From Closterium sp. Naga37s-1 (Eukaryota; Streptophyta; Zygnematophyceae; Desmidiales; Closteriaceae): 64,000 nucleotides of DNA. Position numbers and translations under genes: made by a program. Location of the stretch: assembly GCA_947471745.1 (NCBI GenBank), contig CANJKZ010000170.1, positions 1,762,501-1,826,500 on the forward strand. Reading direction: 5' to 3'. The notes beneath the pieces are model-generated. The model worked only from the letters and a program-made list of their open reading frames with translations, had not been told where the DNA came from and did not search any database. The stretch's first letter is position 1. Every line of letters begins with the position of its first letter. Below are positions 1 to 11,689 of this stretch, piece by piece.

Positions 1-1265
1 GAGCAGGAGTGGACCTATGCGTTGTCCGGGCAAACTTGGAAAAAAAGGCTCCACAGACAGGGTGCTTCCACTATGACTGAAAACTAGGCCGGATAACTTG
101 AACCATGAATGCGGGGTGTCTGGAATAGAAAGATCCGATACTATCGAGCGGGAAAACAACCCACAAAATTTCACGGTGACAGATTGGATCCAAGGGAGTG
201 AATCTGGCAAATCTTCCCCACAGAAACCGTGATAGGCAGGGCTAAGTCGTACAGTAACTCCAATTTCCCACGCGCTTCGGTGATCCAAATTGTGCAATGA
301 GAGCAGGTTCGTGGGTTCTGGCAAGATGCACCATTTTCAAGGAGGGATTATAATTCAGAAAGAAGTGTACCAAACAATCGTGAGTGGAGAGTGGAAGAAC
401 TAGACTTGCACAATTTGTTACACCTGTTCTCCGATATTTTCACTACCTCTAATTTGGTATCGCATTTCGGTGTCACTTCGGGGTCCTCAACCCCACCTTT
501 TGGGGGTCGAGCTGCCAACGACAGAAGTGACGACAGAAGTGACGCCATTTATACTCGAGAGGATGGGATGGAATGCCACAACTTCTGAAAATTTTGGGGC
601 GCATTTTAAGTCCGATTAGGACTCAATTTTGACTTCGTGCCGTATAATCCTGCTCTAAATTTTGAACTTCGTCTCATGGAAAACTTGTATGAACGTTTTG
701 TAGGCTGACATGAACTTCTTCGAAACAAAACGAGGCAACTCTATGATTCTGTTATGGGTGGTCCCCAGCCCCACGCAATCCTGACGTGGTGATGTCGCAT
801 TGGCTGGTCGCCAGTTACCCTTTCACACCTTCTCGGGCAAACGTTAGCGCGACTCGGCTATTTCACCCCATAAAATTACCGGAGGACATGTGTACATGGT
901 GATTTAGTGTTCATCGTTAGCAGTCACTCCCAACCCTATCTTAATCATATCTTCATCTTATCATTTCCAGATTTGCAGGATTTGCAAGATTTCCCGTCCT
1001 CCATGTGGCACTATAATTTTCTTGAACTCCAATTCCTAGTCCCACAAACCACTTTCCAACCTTCGCTCTTGCATGCAATATCAACTTTGCTTCTATTCAC
1101 CAATATCATTCAATTCTTACTCAGCAACTTATTTGCCTATTTCGCAAATACTTCCATCTCCAAAGTCTTCCGTCGCGTTCCATCCTCGATTTAGTCAACC
1201 TCGCTATTCCTAACTGTTCAAGGGGAAATATACACATACCTAGTTAAAATATTTATGGACAGATG
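1..1265. other. Left flank, no gene recognised
   Basis: The stretch is less GC-rich than the rest of the window and holds only short open frames with no recognisable domain. It may be the 5' part (gag and leader) of the decayed Gypsy element whose pol remnants begin near 1303, but no LTR or primer-binding site was found here, so this is unproven. Confidence 0.4.
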
Positions 1266-1302
1266 GGCTAGCGACAGCTAAATTACAGCTACAGCCCAGA
1301 AA

Positions 1303-1623
1303 TTGAAATTGCAACTGGACCGATGCTTACGTGAGATCGATGCACGACTGGTCAACGGTATGTCACCGGCGATACGAGAACGCGTGAACCGAGTTCAAAT
1401 TCGTTACGGAGGTGATTTCACATTCACCCGAGAAATGCTAGCAGCAACCGCCATCTTACTCGATCGTGATTGGCTGCAACGACACAACCTACTAGACTGG
1501 ACGACGGGTGACTGCAGCGTGGGAGTCATTGGTAACAACATTGCCTTAGCTTGCTGGAGCCCGCCTCCGTCTTTGTCGCTTCGAAACTCCTCCTCGAAGA
1601 AACGCGCCGTAGCGGCAGGAGCT
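1303..1623 (+). pseudogene. Gypsy pol remnant, retropepsin-RT junction
   Basis: The translation contains DWLQRHNLLDW, which resembles the DWL..H...DW segment after the retropepsin core of Gypsy polyproteins. No DSG/DTG active-site triplet is visible in the short open stretch. The frame stops in the first bases of the inserted Copia LTR. Skipping 1624-6315 continues it directly into the Gypsy sequence GADVYTVDIRV at 6316. Assignment rests on that continuity plus the weak motif. Confidence 0.55.
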
Positions 1624-2746
1624 TGTTAACGAGAATGGAGTGTTGGCCCCGCCCTCGCTTGGGCAACGCCGATGTCTTCGTCGAATGTACGGGAGAAGCA
1701 GCCGACCATTCACAGTGAGGGAGCTGCTCGACGGGCTTTGTCGAACTGCAGGGAATCACTGTGCAATTACCGTCCACCAGGGAGCTCGACGGCCTTCTTC
1801 ACCAGGGCAGGACGACGAAGTGGTCGTCGAACTGCACAGGTGTGTCACAGGGCTGGAGCCGTCGACCAGGGAGCTCGACAGCTGCAATTGACTAGGCTGG
1901 TCGATGGGCGGACCGTCAACCAGTAGGAGCAGTTCGACAAGGAGGACGACGGAGCAGTTCGTCGACCTGCGTAGGACATGTGAGTGGCAATCGACCAGGG
2001 GAGCTCGGCGACAGCAGCTGACAGTGCTGGTCGACAGAGGGGTCTGTCGATTGGGGTGCTCCTCGACGGGAGCTGTGGTCGACCAGAGCACTTGGTGGCC
2101 GACCACAGCACTTGGTGGTCGACGAGAGCACTTGGTGGTCGACCAAAGCCATTGGTAGTCGACGAGAGCACTTTGTGGTCGACCAGGTCGACCAAGTAAC
2201 CTGCTCGGCAAGTTCTGCAGAGGTACGCGAACGTTGTCGAGGTCGCGGTGACGAAGGCGACTTCAGGCTGGTATCCCGAAGTCGATGTGGCTCGTCAGGC
2301 GCAGACAACAGCCGACGGATGCATAACGATGCAAATCGGGCCAATCGTCTGCGCGCACCTGCGAGCGTGCGCACTGCTGCCATCTACGGGTGCAACGCTG
2401 GACAGCCGCTCTGCTGGAGCGTTGACACGCTGTCGACATGCTGTATTGGCAATTTGCCTTTCTGCAGTGCTGGCGCGGCTCCTCTACGCAACGCTGGCAG
2501 GCGGTCGACCATGCTGTGCTGGCGGTCGACCAGGCTAGCTGTAGAGTTGCTAGGTGCCTGATGTAGTCATTTCTGTCATTGATTGTTCAATCATTCTGGA
2601 ATGCAATCTTTGCCTAATGGAAACTCTTGCTGATTTCTCCTGTGAATGTGCAAGTGCTAAGGAACTACGCAAAGCTATGATCACTCCTAGAGTTCATGCC
2701 AAACTCCGTAGTCTAGCTCACGACTATTGTAGAGTGACTCTCCGCA
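1624..2746 (+). repeat. Left LTR of Copia-1
   Basis: This 1123-bp LTR is highly similar to 5244-6310. It contains a GTCGAC-rich stretch near 2040-2195 in which a roughly 24-bp unit (gtcgac..agcacttggtg) is repeated about five times. The right LTR has fewer units, which accounts for most of the 56-bp length difference. The internal sequence begins TGGTGCGCTGAGCG at 2747, the primer-binding-site position, though I could not match it to a tRNA by eye. Confidence 0.9.
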
Positions 2747-3261
2747 TGGTGCGCTGAGCGTGGGCGCCACCGCAAATTACCTTCAAATAGGAGTCGACTT
2801 TTGCACCTACTAAGTCGTTCGTAGGCCGGCAGCCGCGTAAGTCACCATGGTCGACCTTGTTGTAGAAGCGGGCGTAGCGAACACCTTGGAGGCAAGTTTG
2901 GCTGATGGCGGAAACGTATTTAGGTTTGCGAGTACGGGAAGGTCCCCTTGGCGATCGTCGAGTTTGGCATCCGGGCGCAGTGGGCGACGGAGCACCCTTC
3001 CCGTCCTGCATCTCCTCGACTGGTACGAAACGAAGGTGGTGTCGACGACGAGGTCGATGGCCTGCATCGACACCTATGTCGGCCACCGGCGATAAAGGGA
3101 GCCTTGAGGCGTCGCATGTGGCGCCGGCCAGTGGCATCGCCAGCGGCCGACTAGGCGCCAAGCTCGTGAAGCCGTCGACGACAGGGGAGCCGGTCGAACA
3201 GGATGAAGCAGCAGGGTAGCAGTCGACAGGGGAGCAGCAGACGGGGCGGTCGAAAGGGGAG

Positions 3262-5176
3262 TTGTCGAAGTCAGCAGAAGGTGAGCAGCCAGTCAAAGGG
3301 TCGCAACGGTCGGCAGGAGAAGAGTCCACCGACAGCGATGTGGTGGAGGTGCCAATCGAGACGTCTAAGCTGCAGAGCTCAGAGCCTGAGCTGCGATGCT
3401 TGGGTCGAACTCGGAGGCCACCAAATTGGCCGAGCTACCACGCCTACCTGCCACCTGCTGCCTTCACCACGGTGTACGCCGACGCCGACAATGACATACT
3501 GTACGACGATGTCGAAGGTGACGTTGACCTTCCCGAGCTCGATCTGGCTGTCAACGCCGACCCCGAGCACCGCTGGGACATCACTATAATGACGGTGAAG
3601 GAGGCGCTTGCAAGCTGGAAGGGCGAAGCGGTGAAGGCCGCCATGGACGAGGAGAAACGCAGCCTCTTCGGCATGGGCACTTGGGAGCTGGTCGAACGTC
3701 CACGCGGTGTAAACATCATGAAGAACTAGTGGGTGCTGATGACCAAGTACCGCATCGACGACACCGTCGAATGCGAGAAGGTGAGGCTGGTCGTGAAGGG
3801 CTTCACGCAGGTGTACAGCGCCGATTACGACGAGACGTACTCGCCGGTGAGCAGCTACGTCACGCTGAGGATCTTCCTCAGCATCGTCGCCGTTCTCGAC
3901 CTGAACCTAATGCAGCTCGACGTGATGAACGCTTCATGTAGAGTAAGCTTGACCGGGTGCTGTACATGTACCCGCCGGACTACTTCGACGATGGGACCGA
4001 CCGGGTATGCAAGCTACTGAAGAGCCTCTACGGGTTGAAGCATTCGCCGCTGCTGTGGTACATGGCTCTCGACGGTGTATTGCTGGGCGCTGGCTGGAAG
4101 AAGAGACAGGTCGACACGGCGCTCTACTTCAAGGTCGGCGACGACGGAGTGACCTGCTGGGTGCTGGTCTACGTCGACGACCTGCTCGCTGCCAGCAGCA
4201 GCACCGGGATGCTGAAGGAGCTCAAGAAGCTGCTGGAGGCCACCTTCGAGCTGCACGAGATCTCGCCGGTCGTTAAGTACCTTGGTCTGGAGATCGTGCG
4301 CGATAGGCCAGCAATGAAGCTGTGGCTGAACCAGCAGGGCTACCCCAACAAGCTGCGTAGGCGCTTCATCGACGAGGAGCAAGGCGGATGGATCCCGAAG
4401 ACGCCGGTCGCGGTTGACGCCTACGCCGAGATGATATTCGACGACGAGGAGACGCAGAGCGTGAGGAGGAGTACCGGCAGAAGATCGACTCGCTGCAGTT
4501 TGCGACGACAACGACGAGGCCAGACATCGCCTTTGCCTGCAGCAAGCTTGGGAGCGGCCTCACAGTGAGGAGCGACCAGCACTGGCGCGAGGTCGACCAA
4601 TGCCTTGCCTACCTCGCTGATATCGGCGACACCACCCTGGAGTTCGGCGGTGGACCAGAGTCGCTGGAGCTGATCGGCTACGTGGACGGCGACAATGCCG
4701 GCGATAATCAGAACCGGACAAGCACGGGCGGCTACGTGTTCGTCCACGGAGGGGCCGCTGTCTCCTGGTCGAGCTCCCGTATCAAGTGCGCGATATTGTC
4801 GTCGATAGAGTCGGAGTACGTGGCGGCCACGGACGCGGGCAAGGAGGGATGCCGACTTCGCTTTGTCCTTGCAAAGTTCAAGTAGCTGGACGTTGGGAAG
4901 CCGACTGTCCTTCGTGTGGACAACAAGTCCGCCATCACAGTCGCTGAGGGCTTGGGACTGACGGGCAACCTCAAGCACATGGAGCGACGCTACGCCTGGC
5001 TGCAGCACATGGTGAGGCGCGGGAAGTTCGTGCTGCGGTACATCCTGACCACCGAGCAGCTGGCTGACTTCCTGACGAAGGCGCTGCACTTTCTTTCCTT
5101 CAACCGGTGCTCCGTCACAATCGGCCAAGTGGGCCTGGCCAATGTTGGCGACGGTGACAACAACGTGCAGCAGTAG
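3262..5176 (+). pseudogene. Copia pol remnant: reverse transcriptase and RNase H
   Basis: Plus-strand pieces show the Copia RT landmarks in order: the pre-RT segment with MGTWELVERP near 3675, VVKGFTQVYSADYDETYSPV near 3795, LKSLYGLKHSPLLWY near 4020, and the catalytic LVYVDDLLA near 4170. RNase H follows, with GYVDGDNAGD near 4680, SWSSSRIKCAILSSIESEYVA near 4765 and the C-terminal TEQLADFLTKAL near 5050. In-frame stops occur at 3727-3729 and near 4883, and a frame change at about 3930-3955 destroys the segment that normally reads DVxNAFLxG. No integrase core or gag is present upstream (2747-3261 shows nothing recognisable). Confidence 0.88.
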
Positions 5177-5243
5177 GTGCCATGCCCTTCTGCATGGCTG
5201 GTGCAGTGACGGTGTGCTGTGTGTGGGGTGTACGCCGTCGACT

Positions 5244-6310
5244 TGTTAACAAGAATGGATTGTTTGCCTCGCCCTCGCTTGGGCAACGCCGACGACTTGG
5301 TCGGATGTATGGGAGAAGTAGCCGACCGTTCACAGTGAGGGAGCTGCTCGACAGGCTTTGTCGAGCTGCAGGGAATCACTGTGGTGTTGCCGTCGACCAG
5401 GGAGCTCGACGACCTTCTTCACCAGGGCAGGACGACGAAGTGGTCGTCGAACTGCACAGGTGTGTCACGGGGCTGGAGCCGTCGACCAGGGAGCTCGACA
5501 GCTGCAATTGACTGGGCTGGTTGACGGGTGGACCGTCAACCAGGAGGAGCAGTTCGACGGGGAGGACGACGGAGCAATTCGTCGACCAGCATAGGACATG
5601 TGAGTGGCAGTCGACCAGCAGCTAACAGTGTTGGTCGACAGAGGGGTCTAACGATTGGGGTGCTCCTCGACGGGAGCTGTGGTTGACGAGAGCACTTGGT
5701 GGTCGACCAAAGCCATTGGTAGTCAACCAGAGCACTTTGTGGTCGACCAGGTCGACCAAGTAACCTGCTCGGCGAGTTCTGCGGAGGCACGCGAATGTCG
5801 TCGAGGTCGCGGTGACGAAGGCGACTCCGAGCTAGTATCCCGAAGTCGATGTGGCTCGTCAGGCGCAGACAACAGCCGACGGATGCATAACGATGCAAGT
5901 TGGGCCAATTGTCTGCGCGCACCTGCGAGCGTGCGCACTGCTGCCATCTACGGGTGCAACGCTGGACAGCCGCTCTGCTGGAGCGTTGACTCGCTGTCGA
6001 CCTGCTGTGTTGGCAATTTGCCTTTCTGCAGTGCTGGCGCGACTCCTCTACGCAACGCTGGCAGGCGGTCGACCATGCTGTGCTGGCGGTCGACCAGGCT
6101 AGCTGCAGAGTTGCTAGGTGCCTGATGTAGTCATTTCTGTCATTGATTGTTCAATCATTCTGGAATGCAATCTTTGCCTAGTGGAAACTCTTGCCGATTT
6201 CTCCTGTGAATGTGCAAGTGCTAAGGAACTACGCAAAGCTATGATCACTCCTAGAGTTCATACCAAACCCCGTAGTCTAGCTCTTGACTATTGTAGAGTG
6301 ACTCTCCGCA
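5244..6310 (+). repeat. Right LTR of Copia-1
   Basis: This is the 1067-bp partner of 1624-2746, with the same TGTTAAC start and CTCTCCGCA end. It is shorter mainly because the GTCGAC-rich tandem stretch (about 5680-5760) has lost units. It is followed at once by GAGCT, the second copy of the target duplication, and then by Gypsy pol sequence. Confidence 0.9.
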
Positions 6311-6315
6311 GAGCT

Positions 6316-6799
6316 GACGTGTACACTGTTGACATTCGGGTAGCCGAAGCAGCAGAGCAGCCGAGTAATTTACGGAAACTGCTTACCGACGTACTGGATG
6401 ACTTGGCGGTACTGATGAAACGGTACCGGGGGGAATTTTCCCGATGACCTGCCATAGGGGTTGCCACCTCAGTGACCGCAAGACCACAACATTCAACTGG
6501 AACCGAGGGAATAGTCGACAGTACAACGACAGTTCCGACTGACCCAACCCAAAGTGAACGAACTTCAGAAGCAGTTGAAATACATGCTCGAGAAAAAAAT
6601 ATTTCGCCAGAGCTGGTCACTGTTCGTTGCGCCCATACTGTTCACACCGAAAAAAGGCAGGGGATTTTGCATGTATAAAAATTACCGCGCATTGAACAGG
6701 GTTACAATCAAATTGCGTTACCTAATCCTACGAACCGACGAAGTGATCGACTAACTTCACACTACTCGCATCTTCCTTGAAAATCGACCTTCAGGGAGG
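6316..6799 (+). pseudogene. Gypsy reverse transcriptase, amino-terminal part (broken)
   Basis: After the linker, the translation at 6554-6752 reads NELQKQLKYMLEKKIFRQS and then NYRALNRVTIK, matching the Gypsy RT start (ELRxQLxELLEKGxIRPS...DYRALNxVTIKN). Just upstream, GEF followed by the PDDLP-like sequence is also Gypsy-typical but in a shifted frame with stops. The sequence AAAATCGACCTTCAGGG (KIDLQG, first catalytic Asp of RT) runs directly into the next insertion at 6800 and resumes at 9686 with GGYHQ. It is non-functional. Confidence 0.85.
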
Positions 6800-7006
6800 T
6801 GTCAGAATGTATTTGCTGTCTAGCCTGCAGTGGGGTACTCTGTAGTGAGTATAACCCAATTTAGGGTTTGCTATTTGTATCCCAACTTTCCATACTGAAA
6901 CACATTCATTCTCCTTCTCGACTTTCCTCACCCAAAACTCTCTCGACACTCATGCTAGCACCTAGAACCCAAGCTATGGTTCCTAAGTTCAACTACTATT
7001 CTAACA
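6800..7006 (+). repeat. Left LTR of the non-coding LTR element
   Basis: This 207-bp LTR is about 98.5% identical to 9479-9685, with three mismatches in the TGTCTAG, CATACTG and GTTCAAC regions. The very similar LTRs indicate a much more recent insertion than the decayed Gypsy it interrupts. Confidence 0.93.
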
Positions 7007-7189
7007 TGCTATCAGAGTAGGTCGTCCCTAGGACCTCACATTAATGGGCCCACCACCTAATGCCCTGCTAGCCTAGGCCCCGGCCCGTCGCCCCTTGGCG
7101 TCGCTCCTAGCCCCTAGGCTCGGCCCCTTGTCCCTGTCGACCCTAGCTGTGCCACTCGGCCCCGTTGGCCCCGTCACCCCTAGCCGCGC

Positions 7190-8080
7190 GCCCGACCCGT
7201 ACCTACCCCGCGACCGGCCCGTACCTAGCCCGCGACCGGCCCGTTCCTAGCCCGCGCCCGGCCCCGTCTCTAGCCCGCGCCTGGCCCCGTACCTAGCCCG
7301 CGCCCGGCCCCGTCTCTAGCCCGCGCCTGGCCCCGTACCTAGCCCGCGCTCGGCCCGTACCTAGCCCGCGCCCGGCCCGTACCAAGCCCGCGCCTGGCCC
7401 CGTCTCTCGCCCAGCGCCCGGCCCCGTCTCTCGCCCGCGCCCGGCCCGTACCTAGCCCGCGCCTGGCCCCGTCCCTCGCCCAGCGCCCGGCCCCGTCTTT
7501 CGCCCGCGCCCGGCCCTGTATCTAGACCGCGCCCGGCCCGTACCTAGCCCGCGCCGGGCCCCGTACCTAGCCCGCGCCCGGCCCGGTCCCTAGCCCAGCG
7601 TCCGGCCCCGTCCCTAGCCCAGCGCCCGGCCCCGTACCTAGCCCAACGCCCGGCCCGGTCCCTAGCCGCGCCCGGCCCCGTACCAAGCCTGCGCCCGGCC
7701 TCGTACCTCGCCCGCGCCCGGCCCTGTCTCTCGCCCGCGCCTGGCCCCGTACCTAGCCCGCGCCAGGCCCGTATCTAGCCAGCGCCCGGCCCGTACCAAG
7801 CCCACGCCTGGCCCTGTACCTCGCCCGCGCCCGGCCACGTACCTAGCCCACGCCTGGCCCCATACCTAGCCTACGCCCGGCCCAGTACCTAGCCTCGCGC
7901 CCGGCCCCGTTCCGTACCCACCGCCCGGCCCCGTACCTGCCCAGCGCCCGGCCTCGTCCCTAGCCTAGTGCCCGGCCCAGTACCTAGCCCGCGCCCAGCC
8001 CCGTTCCGCGCCCAACGCCCGGCCCCGTCCCTAGCCCAGCGCCCGGCCCCGTACCTAGCCACACCCCTCGGCCCCACTGG
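7190..8080. repeat. C-rich 22-23-bp satellite array inside the LTR element
   Basis: About 35-40 degenerate copies of a 22-23-bp unit of the form CCCGCGCCCGGCCCCGTACC plus TAG. Variation alternates TACCTAG with TCTCTAG or TCTCTCG and GCCCGG with GCCTGG, so there is some higher-order alternation. Open frames on both strands are side effects of the repeat. No coding function is visible. Confidence 0.9.
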
Positions 8081-8284
8081 CCTCGTCGCCCCTTGCTATG
8101 GCCCCTCGCGACCTGCCGCCACTAACCGCGGCCCCGTCGCCCCTAACCGCGGCCCCGTCGCCTCTAGCCTCGGCCCCTCGCGACCTGTCACCCCTAGCCG
8201 CGGCCCCGATGCCCCGTCACATCATGGAGGGTAAGGGGGTGGTAATAGGGGTGACGGCTTCCTGCCCGCGTGCCCTGCAGTCGC

Positions 8285-9060
8285 ACGCGCAGCTCCGCCC
8301 CCGCCCCCCTCCCCCCCCTCCCCCCCCTCCATGGGGACGGGGGGGAGAGGGTGTGAGGGGGTGGCGGATGTGCCTCAGCAGCAGCAGCTGCCGCCACGCC
8401 TCCTCCTCTCTCTCTCCCTGCCGCACCTTGTGTTGGGAGGGGGGGGGGGGAGTTTGGAGGTTCAGGGGGAGACAGGAGGGGATCTGCAGCGCCAGCCCCC
8501 CCCGCCCCCCCTTTCTCCTCCATCCCCCTGTTGCGGATGCGGCAGTGGGGGGGTGGGGATCTGCAGCACCAGCCCCCCCCGCCCCCCCCCTTCTCCTCCA
8601 TTCCCCTGCTGCAGGTGCAGCAGTGGGGGGAGGGTATGGGGGTGGCAGGTGTGGGTGACCTGCTGCCGCCTCTCCTCCTCTCTCTCCCACTGCTGCACAT
8701 GTGTTGGGAGGGGGGGGGGGGAGCTTGGAGGTTCAGGGGGAGGCAGGAGGGGATCTGCAGCACCAGCCCCCCCCCCCCCCCCCCCCCCCCCCACTTCTCC
8801 TCCATCCTCCTGCTGTGGGTGCAGCAGTGGGGGGGAGGGGATCTGCAGCACCAGCCCCCCCCCCCCCCCCCCCCCCCCCCGCCCCCCCCACTTCTCCTCC
8901 ATCCCCCTGCTGCAGGTGCAGCAGTGGGGGGAAGGTATGGGGGTGGCGGGTGTGTGAACCATCCCCTACTCCTCCTCCTCCTTCGTCTCCCACTGCTGCA
9001 GCTGCCGCTGAGGGGGGTGGGTGTGTGGGAGCCGAGGGAGTGGTGCTAGGGGGGTGACGT
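8285..9060. repeat. Homopolymeric C/G blocks in long tandem units
   Basis: Long C runs (for example 8769-8792 and 8854-8880) alternate with G runs and with repeated sentences such as GGGGATCTGCAGCACCAG and CTCCATCCCCCTGCTG. The repeating unit is roughly 100-240 bp, with several partial copies. It lies inside the non-coding LTR element. Run lengths are likely to be assembly-sensitive. Confidence 0.8.
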
Positions 9061-9478
9061 GGGAGTGGAGCTAGGGGTGCAGCAAAGGGGTGTGTGAAAG
9101 GGGGGTGGGACAGTTGGGGGAGGTTGAGCGGAGGCTTGTCGTCCGCAGCACCTGTAGTCCGGGGCTTTGCTTCTGGTAGCTCAGAGAGCCTGCTGCGCCT
9201 GTCGCCTGTGGGTCCGTTGCTCCTGCCGCTCAGAGTTAGCCGCAGAGCCAGTTACTCCTGTAGTCCGGAGCCCTTGCTCCGGTAGCCACCGTGTGCGCCG
9301 CTCCTGTTGCCCGTGTGTCTGCAACATCAGCCGTCGCCTCCTATCTCCTCTCCTCTCACAGTCTAGCCTCCTCCTCCTCACTTGCCCTTTGTGAATGCCT
9401 CTAGCTTTGCTTGTACTGGTGAACCTGCTCTATGACTGCTTGCTCTGCTGATTATACCCCACTTTGACTATGGGGGTG

Positions 9479-9685
9479 TGTCAGAATGTATTTGCTGTTT
9501 AGCCTGCAGTGGGGTACTCTGTAGTGAGTATAACCCAATTTAGGGTTTGCTATTTGTATCCCAACTTTCCATAGTGAAACACATTCATTCTCCTTCTCGA
9601 CTTTCCTCACCCAAAACTCTCTCGACACTCATGCTAGCACCTAGAACCCAAGCTATGGTTCCTAAGTTGAACTACTATTCTAACA
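9479..9685 (+). repeat. Right LTR of the non-coding LTR element
   Basis: This is the 207-bp partner of 6800-7006, followed by the second GGAGG and then by the rest of the Gypsy RT. The sequence directly upstream (CTATGGGGGTG) is a plausible polypurine tract. Confidence 0.93.
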
Positions 9686-10480
9686 GGAGGTTACCACCAG
9701 ATCCTCGTCAATTCGACCGATTGCCCGAAAACTGCCGTCCGCGCCCGCTACGATTCATTTAAATATACTGCCATGCCTTTTCGGACGGACCAACGCCCTC
9801 CCCACCTTTCAAATTACTATGAATGAAGAATTCCGCCCGCTTTTAGATATGTGTGTAATCACCTACTTGGACGACATACTGATTTACAGCTCTGACGGAG
9901 CACAGCACTTACATGACATCGAAGATGTTTTCAAGATTCTAGCTAAACACCAATTGCTCACGAAAGCTTATAAGAGGTCATTTTTACTGGACCGATTTTA
10001 TTTTTTGGGCTATGTTACATCGGCCAATGGCGTGGAAATAGACCTGAAAAAATCGCGATGATTCAGGCCTGGAACCCGACGACCAACCTGACCGAGCTAA
10101 GAGTTTTCTGGGGTTTGTCGACTATGGCGTCTATTCATCTCCGACATGGCGAAGCTGATTGCCCCGCTGACTGAATTGCTTAGGAAGGGGGGTGAGAACA
10201 TGTGGGAGGAGAAAGAGCATGCTGCCTTCTCCGCCCTGAAGCAAATTTTGTGCCCGCCGTCCTTTCTGCACATCGCCGATCCTCACCGACCGTTCGAGCT
10301 TGTCACTGGCGCAAGCAACATTGCCGTCAGAGTCGTACTGTCGCATGGCTTCGGGAACGGACTTCAGCCAATCGCATAGGAGTCCCGCAAACTTCACCCG
10401 CCCAAGCACCAACTGCACGATACACGATCACGAGATGCTCGCCATTGTGCATGAGTTCAAGGTGTGGCGGTGATATGTAA
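9686..10480 (+). pseudogene. Gypsy RT catalytic part and RNase H (broken)
   Basis: The start GGYHQ continues the RT motif interrupted at 6799. ITYLDDILIYSSD near 9855 is the RT catalytic box, and FLGYVTSANGVEID near 10000 is the RT thumb region typical of Gypsy. FSALKQILCPPSFLHIADP near 10230 begins RNase H; the usual TDAS triad reads TGAS in LVTGASNIA near 10305, so the first acidic residue is lost. Several stops and frame changes (for example near 9830, 10060 and 10378) rule out function. Confidence 0.85.
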
Positions 10481-10779
10481 CACGAGCAGGCGTTATAGTA
10501 TGGACGGACCATTGCTCGCTACAGGACCTTCACGCCCAACCGAATCTCAACCCACGAGAGATACGTTGGTCGGACAATATGGAGTCCCGAAACATACAAA
10601 AAAGGCGCATCAAACATTGCAGACGCCCTCACCCGCCCCACCGCCCAACTGCATGTCATACTACTCGCCCAATCCAACCTGCTACGGACCAGAATATTCA
10701 CCCACGTCTACCAAACCGACCCATTCTTCACCACTGTCAATTCGTAGCAGCTGATAGAGGCTAAGAGAGTTTATTACGT

Positions 10780-11600
10780 AAAAAATGGCACCAACCGAGT
10801 TTGGGTGTCAGCATACTCATAACTAATGAAACTACTACTACAAGAGGCACACGAAGGGATTACATCGGGCCAATTCGGGCTAAAAAAATGCGACAGCAAC
10901 TACAGCGGTATTACTATCGGCCGGATGTTGACCGGTGTACAGCACCACGTGGGATCGTGCCCCATGTGGAAGGTGATGAAGAGTTTGCTAAACAAGAAAG
11001 CGGGCCAGCTGCATCCGATTTCGCCACCCGAATGCGCATGGGAGCAAGTATGTACGGATTTCGTCACGGGGTTACCCAAGGGCCCCGGTGGTAACAACGT
11101 GGTCATGGTCCTCGTTGACCAACTGGCAAAAATGGCTCACTTCGCTGCATGCAAGAAGTCGATCTCGGCCGAGGAAATCGCTCACTTGTTCATCATAGCC
11201 GTCATTCGCTTGCACGAGTTACCAGCTGCAATCATAAGCGACAGGGACACGAAGTTTACAAGCAACTTTTGGATTTTTTTATAAGAGTAGTTCAGGACCG
11301 GCTATAGTTCAGTTCGTCTTACCACCCCGAAATCGACGTACAGACTGATAGAACGAGCCAGACCATGGAGCAACTGATTCGCGCCACGTGTGATGACCCC
11401 GCAACTTGGGAGTAACAGTTGTCACTGATTGAGCTCGCCTACAACAACGCAACGTCAGCAACCACGCAGCAGTTGCCGTTTTACCTGAACTATGAGCGGA
11501 ACCCTACAGTGCCCATGTCGCCGAGCTCGGACGACCTAACACCATGAGCATAACAGTTCGCTGAAAATCTGCAGGCTACCCAAACGCGCGGAGCAGATAC
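10780..11600 (+). pseudogene. Gypsy integrase (broken)
   Basis: The longest open piece (10826-11284) begins LLLQEAHEGITSGQFGLKK, the HHCC zinc-finger neighbourhood, and continues with the integrase core: VCTDFVTGLPKG near 11055 (first Asp) and ISDRDTKFTSNFW near 11235 (second Asp). The catalytic Glu region near 11320-11370 reads HPEIDVQTDRTSQTMEQ where functional relatives have QTER, so Glu is replaced by Asp. It is interrupted by stops at 11282 and later. Confidence 0.85.
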
Positions 11601-11689
11601 AAAAAAGAAAAGAAAAGAAAAATGTTATCACTAAAAGGTACGTTGATCGACACCGTTGCCCAATCACGTACCAGACGGTAGACTACATT

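Larger units (their letters stand above)
1624..6310 (+). mobile_element. Ty1/Copia element, internally deleted, inserted in Gypsy pol
   Basis: The element is bounded by long direct repeats (left LTR 1624-2746, right LTR 5244-6310), both starting TGTTAAC and ending CTCTCCGCA. The 5 bp GAGCT occurs immediately before (1619-1623) and after (6311-6315), as expected for integrase-mediated insertion. The internal part is only about 2.5 kb and encodes Copia RT and RNase H remnants. Gag, protease and the integrase core are missing, so it is a deletion derivative. Frameshifts and stops make it non-autonomous. Confidence 0.92.
6800..9685 (+). mobile_element. Non-coding LTR element (TRIM/LARD-like) carrying C-rich satellite
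   Basis: Two 207-bp direct repeats (6800-7006 and 9479-9685) start TGTCAGAATG and end TTCTAACA. They differ at only three positions. GGAGG flanks both sides (6795-6799, 9686-9690). Just inside the left LTR is TGCTATCAGAG (7007-7017), like the initiator-tRNA-Met primer-binding site TGGTATCAGAGC of plant Copia elements. A polypurine-like ATGGGGGTG abuts the right LTR. The 2.47-kb interior has no pol or gag; it is a degenerate 22-23-bp satellite followed by homopolymeric G/C blocks. It must have moved with proteins supplied in trans. Confidence 0.92.

Noticed and set aside
8098-9057. Several 100-200-codon open frames on both strands in the C/G-rich block
   Set aside because: They are Pro, Gly or Ser runs caused by homopolymers inside a non-coding LTR element, with no motif and no consistent frame.
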